Part shown: positions 33,214 through 40,150 of the stretch, piece by piece
How positions within the stretch are numbered: the stretch's first letter is position 1
How the letters are laid out: each line of letters begins with the position of its first letter
Assembly (NCBI GenBank): GCA_030428695.1
Contig: JAUIEM010000026.1
Span: 1-40,150, forward strand
DNA: 40,150 bases
Direction of reading: 5' to 3'
From: a bacterium
Lineage (GTDB): Bacteria; Planctomycetota; J058; JAJDCP01
Position numbers and translations under genes: made by a program
Notes under the pieces: generated by a model
The model's database searches: none
What the model was told of the DNA's origin: nothing
Seen by the model: the letters and a program-made list of their open reading frames with translations, nothing else

Positions 33214-36200
33214 TCAGGCGAGCTTCCGCCGCCGCAGCAGCAGCGCGACGACGAGCAGGCCGAGCCCGAGCCAGGCGCTGCCCGGGGCCGCGTCGGCGCG
33301 CACGGCGCAGCTGCTGCTTCCGCCGCCGCCCCCTCCGCCGCCACCGCTGCCGTCGCTGCCGGTCACCGCGACCGAGGTAACGGTACCAGGGATGCCGGCG
33401 GTGTTCGACTCGAGCTCGACCGACCCGCTGACGGTGCCGGCGGTGTTCGCCGTGTAGGCGACCGTGATCACCCGCACCTGACCGGCGGTCAGGCTGATCG
33501 GAAGGGTGAACCCGCTGACCCGGAAGTCGGGACTGCCGGTGACGTCGATGGCGGTGATGACCAGGGTGCCGATGCCGCTGTTGGAGAGGCTCCACAGCGC
33601 CGTGACGGTGCCGCCGGCGGCGTTGGCGTTGAGGTCGGTCGTGCCGACCACCGCCAGGCCCGGCTGGTTCGGCGGCGACTGGCCGGTGCCGCTGACGGTG
33701 ATCATGTAGCTGCCTTCGTCCGGGTCGCTGTTGGAGAGCTGCACGTCGAAGGAGAACGCGCCGAGCGTCTGGACCGTGAAGGCCGCCGCGAAGGTCGTCG
33801 TCGTGCCGGAGCTGACCGGGCTCGAGGGGCTGCCCGCCAGGGTCAGGCCGGTCACATTCTGGGCGTTGGAGAGCACGGGGCTCGACACGCTGAGGTCGAC
33901 CGGACCGCTGTTCTCGATCGTGATCGTCACGGTCTGGATCTGGCCGATGAACCGGTCTCCGACGTCGGCGCTCGCGCCCGAGGCGACCGAGGTCCCGGCC
34001 GGCACCTGCAGGTCGATCTCGGCCGAGCCCGACGCGCCCGAGCCCTCGACGGTGATCGTGTAGCTGGCCTCGTTCGCGTCGTTGTTCGTGACGACGACAT
34101 CGAACGAGAACGGCCCGCCTCCGCTGATCGTGTAGGCGAGATCGAGCCCCGTCGTGCTGCCGGGCGTCACGGTCTGGGCTCCACTGGTCGAGGTGACCGA
34201 GGCGCTGACGTTGCTCTGGCTGCTGATCGCGACGCTGGTGATGTCGAGGTTGCCCGTGCCGGTGTTGCTGATCGTGTACGACAGGCTGAGCTGCTGCCCG
34301 ATCGCGAGGTTGCCCTGCGGGTCGGTGGACCCGTTCGCCAGCGAGCTCGTGCCCTTGAGCAGATCGATCTCCGGGTCGGCGCCGGTGCCCGTGCCGCTGA
34401 CCGTGATGTCGTAGGGGTTCTCGTCCGCGTCGTTGCTCGCGATCTCGAGGTCGAAGCTGAACGCGCCGTTCCCGGTCGGCTGCACGTTGACGGCGAGGCC
34501 GACCGCGGTGTTCGGGCCGACCGTGATCGGGAAGCTCGCGGTCGTGCTGACGTTGACGTTGCTCTGCCCGGAGAAGGTCACGCCGGTCACGACCAGGTCG
34601 TCGCCGCCGGCGCTGTTGTCGAGCATGTAGGTGAAGATGTTGCTCCCGGTGCTCGCGGAGACCTGCCCGAGGTCGTCGGAGCCGCCGTCGGCGATCGACG
34701 AGCCGCGCACGATGTCGATCTCCGGCGTGCCGCCGATGCCGGAGCCGGTCACGGTGATGTCGTAGGGGTCGGTCGAGCCGCCGGTGTTGTTCTCGATCTC
34801 GAGGACGGCGTTGAACGCGCCGTTCCCGAACGGATCGACGAGCAGCGCCAGGGTGCTCGAGCCCCCGGCGGGGACGACGAGCGGCAGGCTGGTCGAGGAG
34901 CTGACCGCGACGTTGCTCGCGCCGACCGCGGTGACCGCGTCGATGGTCAGGGGCACGTTGCCGCTGTTGATCACCGTGTAGTCGATCGTGCCGCCGGCGA
35001 CCGGCAGGTTCCCGAGGGCGTCGGAGCCGCCGTCGGCGACCGGGTTGCCGCTGCGCTCGAGCTCGATCGACGGGGCGGCGCCCGGCTGCGGATCGACCGA
35101 GCCGGAGACGACGAAGTTGTCGAGGCGCAGGGTGCCTCCCGAGCTGGTCGCGCCGCTGGCGATGATCTGGATCTCGACGTCGCCGAACAAGGGCCCGAGC
35201 CCGATCGGCACGTTCTGGGCCGTGTAGGTCGAGCCCGCGCCGACCGCCAGCTGCCCGGGGTCGAAGCCGGTGTCGACGCCGTCCTCGAGGATGCGGACCG
35301 TGAACTCGTCCGGCCCGGTGTTCGAGCGTCGGCTGTCGAAGACGAGCGCGTCCAGGGTGAGCTGGCGGAAGGCCGCCGGCGTCAGGGTGAAGGTGAAGTA
35401 CTGCGTGCCCGGGGCGCCGGCCCAGTCGTTCGCGGAGATGCCGAAGGGGCTGCCGTTGCCGCTGAAGAAGGAGGGCGACCCGGAGAACAGGCCGAAGTCG
35501 GTCGCGCTGAGGTCGGGGTCGGTGGTCGTCGCGACGTCGGTCGAGGCGCCGCCGGCGTCCTCGAAGTCGTAGGTGGCGACCGGGCCGAACACCAGCTCTT
35601 CCTGGAATTGCAGGGCCCAGGCGATCACGGTGCCGTCGTCGCCGACCATGTCGTCGTTGACCTCGAGGGTCCAGTTGCCGTTCGGGTCGATGCCGGTGCC
35701 CGCGGGGAAGAGCTGCGCCTGCCACACGGTGTTGTCCTCGACCGTGAACAGGCCCGTGAAGGGCGCGGACTGGCCGACCACGCTCGGCTGGGTCGAGCCC
35801 GGGTCGCGCTGCGGGTCGCCGATGCCGGTCAGGGCGAGGTGGCGCATGTCCTGGCCTGCGCCGCCCTCGTCGGCGATCAGGGTGATCGGGCTGCCGCCGG
35901 GTGGGGTCAGGGTGATGTCGACGTCGCCGGTCGCGGTGTGCGCGATCACGAGCTCGACGGTCAGCGAGTGGATGCTGGTCGGCTGGCCACTGACGACGAG
36001 GTTCCCGGTGAACGAGGTGGTGTTGTCGAAGTCCCCGGCCGGCGAGCCGACCAGGGCGACGGCGGTCTCGGTGCCGGAGGGCGCGATGCCCGTTCCGGTC
36101 AGGCTCAGCGTGAAGGGATCGGGCAGGTTGGTCGCGTCGTGGCCGATCTCGAGGGTCGCCGTTCGCGGCCCGTAGGAGAGCGGGTCGAAAGCGACGGGCA

Positions 36201-38430
36201 GCGTGATCGTGCCGCCCGCGCCGATCGTCGCGCTTCCTCCGCTGAAGGCCGACGCGTCGAAGCCGAAGTCGCCCGGATCGGTGCCGCTGAGCACGGGCAG
36301 GTCGACGGTCAGGGGCGCGTTGCCGGCGTTCTGGATCACGACGTTCGAGCCCGCGGCCGCCGGGGTGAAGATGTTCGCGCTGCCGAAGTCGACCGTCGCG
36401 CCGTTGGCGTACGCGGTCGCCCCGTCACTGACCTGCAGCAGCACCGCGGGCGGCGCCGCGTCGCCGGTGAGGGGCACCACGAACGGGCTCGGCGTCGACG
36501 GGTCGGTGTGGGTGAACTCGATCGCGGCGGTCTTCGTGCCGGTGGTGGCCGGGCTGAACACGACCTCCATGCGGATGCAGCCGTGGCGGTAGATGTCGAC
36601 GGGGTAGCTCAGGCGGTCGTCGAACACGCTGAGCGAGAAGTCCGCCGCGTCGGTCCCGGTCAGCGCGGGCACGCTGGTGATCGTGTAGGGGTCGAGGTCG
36701 AGGTTGGTGACGAACAGCTTGAGCGGGGCCGACGGCGAGCCTGGGGTGCCGGACAGGGTGCGGGCGGTGTTGGCCGCCGCCTGGCCGTTGCCCACCGTCG
36801 CGCCGATGGTCGTCAGCTCCCGCACGATCGGCGTCGCGCCCTGGTTGCCGTCCGAGGCGATGATCGCGACGTCGTCGACCGCGAAGCCGTCGGTCGGGAT
36901 CCCGAAGTTGTCGATCTCCTGGATGCGGATCAGGACGTTGTCCCCGAAAGTCCCCCCGAGGGCGTTGACAGCCGCGCTGAGGTCGATCGTCACATAGTGG
37001 TAGTCCAACGCCAACCCCGGGCTGATGACGAGGTTGTGCAGGATGGTCTCCCAGCTCGCCCCGCCGTTGCGACTGAGCGCGACGAGGTCGAAGGGGTCGT
37101 CCTCGCTGTTGATCTCTGCGAACTTGAAGCTGAACGTGACGTCGTCGGTCGCTGGATCGAGGGCGGACAGGTCGTAGTAGAAGTTCAGGCCGCCGACCGC
37201 GGCAGGGTTCTGGTTCGGTGGATAGTCCGCGACGAACTGTACCGAGCCGGAGACGGGGTCCTGGATGAGGCCGGCCGGATGGTTGGCGTCGGTGAACGTG
37301 ATGCGCGGCGGGAAGAAGGACGCGAACGGGGTGCCGAGCGCCGTGCCCGTGGCGCTGGTCGCCAACGGGTTGTTGCTGCCGGCGAAGGCGACCACGTACG
37401 TCTGCGGAGTCGTCGCCTCGAAGTCCTGGACGAAGCTGGAGTTCGGCGTAACCACCCGGGGATCGAGCACCGTGCAGCTGATCGAGTGGACCGGGAAGGC
37501 CTGGTTGCTCGCCGGGCTGCTCGAAGCGATCACGTCGCTCGCGTTGTTCAGCGACAGGGTCAGGTAGTGGGGCGTCGCGATGTCCGCCACGACGGAGATG
37601 TTCGCCGACGGCGAGATCTGCAGGTCCGGCATCAGGTCGAACAGCGTGCTGGTCAGCGACAGGTCGGCCGCGGTCGCAAGCACCGTGTCGATGCCGGCCT
37701 CGAACACCCCCTCGATGCCGTTGTCGGCGATCACCCGGACGTTGGTCACCTGGGTGCCGTCGGTGCCGGTGTAGAACAGCTCGAGGGCGTCGATGGTCGC
37801 CGGCAGACCCGAGGTGGCGTCGAACTCGGCGATGACGATGTCGGTGCCGGTCGGGAAGGCCGCGCCCTGGTTGTCGTCGGGGATGATCACGTAGTCGGCG
37901 GTCGGCGAGCTCGAGCCGAACTCGATGGTCCAGGAGTCGAGCGTCCCGGTGTTCGCCGCGGTGTCGTCGAAGACCTGCAGCTCCCAGGTGCCGTTGCCAT
38001 CGGTGCCGTACACCATGTCCCAGTTGGTGAGATCCTCGGGGGAGTAGAAGCCGGTCCACGGCGGGGTGAAGATCGTGATCGAGCCGAGGGGCGTGAAGAT
38101 CGCGTCCGCCTGGCTGGTCAGGTTCGTCATCGTGAAGTTGTCGCCCGTGCCTCCCCGGTTGAGACACAGCCCGATCGTCGGGCCGGTCGGCGGGACGAGG
38201 AGCACCTGGAGGTCGCCGACATTCGGGTGGGTGATGTTCAGCTGCACCCGGATCGAGGTCACGCTGGTCGGCGCCCCGGCGACGGTGATCGGATCGATCG
38301 CGCCGTTGGCGGGGAAGCCGGCGTCGGGGATCGCGACCCCGGGGCTGCTGGTGAAGGTCTGACTCCACGCTCCCGGGGCGAGGGCGAAGAGCAACGAAAC
38401 GATCAGGGCGCAGCGCAGGGGATGACGCAT
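33214..38430 (-). CDS. Giant secreted surface protein (1738 aa) with P-domains, choice-of-anchor repeats and C-terminal sorting tail
   Basis: ATG at 38430 with GAGGAGG; a signal peptide (MRHPLRCALIVSLLFALAPGAWS) follows. Approximate layout: proprotein-convertase P-domain-like region ~27-170 (ITHPNVGDLQVLLVPPTGPT, NGTWELQVFDD); DUF-type beta domain ~175-247; MAM-like ~330-530; choice-of-anchor D units ~533-660 and 660-783; second P-domain-like ~790-943; another beta-jelly roll ~950-1113; then four ~115-residue Ig-like repeats (each begins with [PA]-E-I-[DE]-L-like and ends DITV-[ST]-GSG) ~1120-1583 and a fifth degenerate unit. The end is a nine-glycine tract, SSSC, a TM helix (WLGLGLLVVALLL) and RRRK: a MYXO-CTERM-like sorting tail for surface anchoring. 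Role: adhesin or surface-layer protein. Confidence 0.85.
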   Translation of the reverse strand: MRHPLRCALIVSLLFALAPGAWSQTFTSSPGVAIPDAGFPANGAIDPITVAGAPTSVTSIRVQLNITHPNVGDLQVLLVPPTGPTIGLCLNRGGTGDNFTMTNLTSQADAIFTPLGSITIFTPPWTGFYSPEDLTNWDMVYGTDGNGTWELQVFDDTAANTGTLDSWTIEFGSSSPTADYVIIPDDNQGAAFPTGTDIVIAEFDATSGLPATIDALELFYTGTDGTQVTNVRVIADNGIEGVFEAGIDTVLATAADLSLTSTLFDLMPDLQISPSANISVVADIATPHYLTLSLNNASDVIASSSPASNQAFPVHSISCTVLDPRVVTPNSSFVQDFEATTPQTYVVAFAGSNNPLATSATGTALGTPFASFFPPRITFTDANHPAGLIQDPVSGSVQFVADYPPNQNPAAVGGLNFYYDLSALDPATDDVTFSFKFAEINSEDDPFDLVALSRNGGASWETILHNLVISPGLALDYHYVTIDLSAAVNALGGTFGDNVLIRIQEIDNFGIPTDGFAVDDVAIIASDGNQGATPIVRELTTIGATVGNGQAAANTARTLSGTPGSPSAPLKLFVTNLDLDPYTITSVPALTGTDAADFSLSVFDDRLSYPVDIYRHGCIRMEVVFSPATTGTKTAAIEFTHTDPSTPSPFVVPLTGDAAPPAVLLQVSDGATAYANGATVDFGSANIFTPAAAGSNVVIQNAGNAPLTVDLPVLSGTDPGDFGFDASAFSGGSATIGAGGTITLPVAFDPLSYGPRTATLEIGHDATNLPDPFTLSLTGTGIAPSGTETAVALVGSPAGDFDNTTSFTGNLVVSGQPTSIHSLTVELVIAHTATGDVDITLTPPGGSPITLIADEGGAGQDMRHLALTGIGDPQRDPGSTQPSVVGQSAPFTGLFTVEDNTVWQAQLFPAGTGIDPNGNWTLEVNDDMVGDDGTVIAWALQFQEELVFGPVATYDFEDAGGASTDVATTTDPDLSATDFGLFSGSPSFFSGNGSPFGISANDWAGAPGTQYFTFTLTPAAFRQLTLDALVFDSRRSNTGPDEFTVRILEDGVDTGFDPGQLAVGAGSTYTAQNVPIGLGPLFGDVEIQIIASGATSSGGTLRLDNFVVSGSVDPQPGAAPSIELERSGNPVADGGSDALGNLPVAGGTIDYTVINSGNVPLTIDAVTAVGASNVAVSSSTSLPLVVPAGGSSTLALLVDPFGNGAFNAVLEIENNTGGSTDPYDITVTGSGIGGTPEIDIVRGSSIADGGSDDLGQVSASTGSNIFTYMLDNSAGGDDLVVTGVTFSGQSNVNVSTTASFPITVGPNTAVGLAVNVQPTGNGAFSFDLEIASNDADENPYDITVSGTGTGADPEIDLLKGTSSLANGSTDPQGNLAIGQQLSLSYTISNTGTGNLDITSVAISSQSNVSASVTSTSGAQTVTPGSTTGLDLAYTISGGGPFSFDVVVTNNDANEASYTITVEGSGASGSAEIDLQVPAGTSVASGASADVGDRFIGQIQTVTITIENSGPVDLSVSSPVLSNAQNVTGLTLAGSPSSPVSSGTTTTFAAAFTVQTLGAFSFDVQLSNSDPDEGSYMITVSGTGQSPPNQPGLAVVGTTDLNANAAGGTVTALWSLSNSGIGTLVITAIDVTGSPDFRVSGFTLPISLTAGQVRVITVAYTANTAGTVSGSVELESNTAGIPGTVTSVAVTGSDGSGGGGGGGGGSSSCAVRADAAPGSAWLGLGLLVVALLLRRRKLA

Positions 38431-38511
38431 CGCGGGCCTCCTCGGGGCAGACGGCACGCGTGTTCCCGCGCCGTCGCGTGGGGCAATTCGAGGTGCAGAA
38501 GCAATGCATCC

Positions 38512-38540
38512 AGCCTAAACCGGGCGCAGGGAAAAGTAAA
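38512..38540 (-). promoter_or_regulatory. Putative promoter of the giant secreted-protein gene
   Basis: On the minus strand TTTACT (38535-38540), 17 bases, TAGGCT (38512-38517). Predicted 5' leader about 75 bases. This lies in an AT-rich patch (TAAAAAACAACTG) that stands out from the surrounding GC-rich DNA. Confidence 0.52.
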
Positions 38541-38609
38541 AAACAACTGCGCAGAAATTTCCGGTAAGTCTTGAGCGCGGGGCTGGGACAGGACAGGGGA
38601 ACGAGCCTG

Positions 38610-38768
38610 CTAGCGGCGCGCGCCCCCCAGGCGGGAGACGAAGCTGAGCCGTTCGCGGATCGCTTCGATGCCGATCTGGACGACCGACGCGTTCCACGGG
38701 GTGCGGGGAGTCCGCTCGAGGACCCGCAGGCGCTCGAGCAACAAAGCGATCTCTTTCTTCGGGGACAT
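38610..38768 (-). CDS. Small helical protein (52 aa)
   Basis: ATG at 38768 with GGAGG eight bases upstream; the frame upstream is open for another ~98 codons but without a start signal. The product is MSPKKEIALLLERLRVLERT and then a second amphipathic helix, ending Gly-Gly-Ala-Arg-Arg. Net basic, predicted two-helix protein; no family recognised. Stands alone between the giant gene and the kinase-like gene. Confidence 0.58.
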   Translation of the reverse strand: MSPKKEIALLLERLRVLERTPRTPWNASVVQIGIEAIRERLSFVSRLGGARR

Positions 38769-39136
38769 CTCGAACCCTCCGTTGTCTACCGCACGCCCCG
38801 ACGGGCGGGACTGCGCGTGCGGAACGGGGTCGCGGATCGCTGGCCTGTCGCCCTCCTTCGTGTGGCAGGTCGGGTCCGCGGCTCCTGATGGTGGTCGACC
38901 GTCATTGGCCTCCACAGGAAGACGCTCCGCAACTTCCATGCCGCCACCGGCACAGCTCGCCGCAGACACGCCTCCACCTCCAATGGTAGCGCCGATGTTC
39001 CGGTGTTCCGGGGAGGTTTGTGAATTTTGTGGGAAGAGCCGCGCCGGGGCAGAGTGACGCACGTTGTCAGCCGATGCGCGTCAATTGTCGGCGGAGCGAC
39101 CAGGCTCAGGCGCCGAGCTGCCGCGGCGCGCGACGC
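38769..39136 (-). other. Intergenic region, nothing recognised
   Basis: 368 bases between a small ORF and the kinase-like gene. No gene with a start signal, no clear hairpin longer than 6 bp and no repeat were found. A short GTG-initiated plus-strand reading frame begins at 39021 but only shadows the kinase gene. Confidence 0.4.
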
Positions 39137-40150
39137 TCAGGGCGCGGAGAGGTCGAGGTCGAGCATCGTGTCGTCGTCGCGGAAGACCCGCTCGGAGGCG
39201 CACGAGACCACCCGGATCAGGTCGAGGATCCCCGGCCGGCGCGTCGGTTCGCGCTGCAACGCCGCCCGCATCAGGGCGCGGGGCTCGATGGGAAAGACCT
39301 CCGTCGGGACGTCGTGGAGCGGCGGGAGCTCGCCGCGGAACAGGAACCAGGCGAGGGCGGCGAGGCTGTACACCTCGCTGCGCGAGTCCTCGGTCGGCCG
39401 GCAGGGGTCGCGGGCCTCCGGCGGCAGGAAGGGCGCCGCGGTGGCGGGCAGCGGGATGCGCGCGCCGTCCGGCGCGAGGCGATGCAGCCCGAAGTCGGTC
39501 AGCGTGGGACGCCCGTCCCTGCCGATGATCACCGCCCCGGGATGCAGGCAGCCGTGGACGTGGCCGTCGCTGGCCGCGTCCATGCAGGCCCGCGCGGCGC
39601 CCGCCACGATGGCGAGCGCCTCCTCGTCGGGCAGCACCCGCAGCTTGCGGACCTTGCGGAAGGCGTCGACGCCAGCGACGAAGTCGGAGACGACGAGCAC
39701 CTGGTTGCGGTAGGCCAGCACGTCCCGCACCCGCGCGACCCCCTGCCAGGTCGGCAGCCCGATCAGGGGCCGCCAGGCCTCGAGCAGGAGCCGCGCGCGG
39801 TCGGCGCGCGCGGGCAGGGCGCGGACCGCGACGATCTCGCCGGTCTCGCGGTGCCGCGCCCGGAACAGCCGGCCGAGGGGGCCCTCGGCGAGCCGGTTGA
39901 GGGCCGCGTACTGGTAGAGCGCCGGCTCCTGGGCGAGGGGCTCGTGGCGACGGGGAGCCAGGCCGGGGACGAAGGGGGTGCGGCTCGGCCCGCCGTGCCG
40001 GGGACCGGCCTTCCGCGCGGGGCGCCGGCGGCGCGTGGGGGGAGTCGCCTCGCCCGCCGGCACGCGCCCGACCTTGCGCGGCGCGGCCGCCCCCTTCCCC
40101 AGGGACGCGGCGTCGCGCACGGGCGCGAGACCGACGGGCGTCGCGCGGCG
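39137..40150 (-). CDS. Degenerate protein-kinase-like (pseudokinase) protein, start beyond or near the window edge
   Basis: At least 327 codons; no in-frame stop occurs up to base 40150, and the GTG at 40120 has no clear ribosome site, so the 5' end is uncertain. A Pro/Arg-rich N-terminus is followed by a kinase-like domain: YAALNRLAEGPLGRLFRARH (glycine-loop equivalent), ETGEIVAVRAL (VAIK-like, lysine replaced by Arg), GHVHGCLHPGAVIIGRDGRP (HRD-x-K-P-x-x-N region with Asp and Asn lost), LTDFGLHR (DFG kept), and YSLAALAWFLF. Loss of VAIK Lys, HRD Asp and the catalytic Asn predicts no or minimal phosphotransfer. It could be a scaffold or ATP-binding regulator, like other bacterial Hanks-type pseudokinases. 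Confidence 0.78.
   Translation of the reverse strand, partial: RRATPVGLAPVRDAASLGKGAAAPRKVGRVPAGEATPPTRRRRPARKAGPRHGGPSRTPFVPGLAPRRHEPLAQEPALYQYAALNRLAEGPLGRLFRARHRETGEIVAVRALPARADRARLLLEAWRPLIGLPTWQGVARVRDVLAYRNQVLVVSDFVAGVDAFRKVRKLRVLPDEEALAIVAGAARACMDAASDGHVHGCLHPGAVIIGRDGRPTLTDFGLHRLAPDGARIPLPATAAPFLPPEARDPCRPTEDSRSEVYSLAALAWFLFRGELPPLHDVPTEVFPIEPRALMRAALQREPTRRPGILDLIRVVSCASERVFRDDDTMLDLDLSAP

Noticed and set aside
32971..38574. 1867-codon plus-strand open frame opposite the giant secreted protein
   Set aside because: No start signal, composition is Arg/Val/Asp shadow of the minus-strand coding frame, no domain.

Overview
This is a GC-rich bacterial window (about 70% G+C by eye). It has closely packed genes, 4-base start/stop overlaps, frequent GTG starts, many secreted repeat proteins and two sigma-54 activators. 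FHA-linked and XylR-type sigma-54 activators, Gly-rich/Cys/TM/Arg C-terminal sorting tails, DUF4132 and DUF4261 proteins and a secreted S74-type chaperone suggest Planctomycetota or Myxococcota. I cannot decide between these from sequence alone. No rRNA, tRNA, CRISPR array, insertion sequence or phage module was recognised.

Layout. 1-5516 (minus): start of a MoxR ATPase (runs off the left edge), a secreted HExxH protein, and a two-gene operon of an S74-chaperone protein and a large repeat-domain secreted protein. 5517-9266 (plus): two tiny coupled ORFs, a hairpin-rich non-coding stretch, then a three-gene operon with two different retron-like reverse transcriptases in tandem plus an unknown third gene. 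9296-11841 (plus): a second HExxH protein and an RsmB-type rRNA methyltransferase. 11858-17096 (minus): NYN nuclease, fused ABC-2 permease, small unknown protein, Ham1/RdgB NTP pyrophosphatase, kinase-HisG fusion and PurC-like ligase. 17321-20100 (plus): membrane protein, membrane metallophosphoesterase with altered active-site residues, Cys-rich exported protein. 20535-23071 (plus): small protein plus DUF4132 protein. 23081-24810 (minus): four tandem, nearly identical 22-residue peptide genes, a fifth coupled peptide, a class I methyltransferase and an OB-fold membrane protein, behind a good sigma-54 promoter. 24996-26843 (plus): the divergent FHA-GAF-AAA+ sigma-54 activator. 26910-30072 (minus): XylR-type sigma-54 activator, glutathione S-transferase, DUF4261 protein. 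30229-30933 (plus): pirin behind a second sigma-54 promoter. Then an MFS relic, a lipase, a perfect bidirectional terminator, a 1738-residue secreted protein (minus), a small ORF and a degenerate protein kinase at the right edge.

How they may work together. Both sigma-54 activators sit divergently next to a sigma-54 promoter, so each probably controls its neighbour (peptide array; pirin). The Ham1, kinase-HisG and PurC-like genes overlap one another by 4 bases and look like one nucleotide-modifying pathway. HisG and PurC paralogues are also paired in pentostatin/coformycin biosynthesis, so an unusual purine nucleotide is a reasonable hypothesis. The tandem RT operon is the best candidate for an undescribed retron- or DRT-like system.
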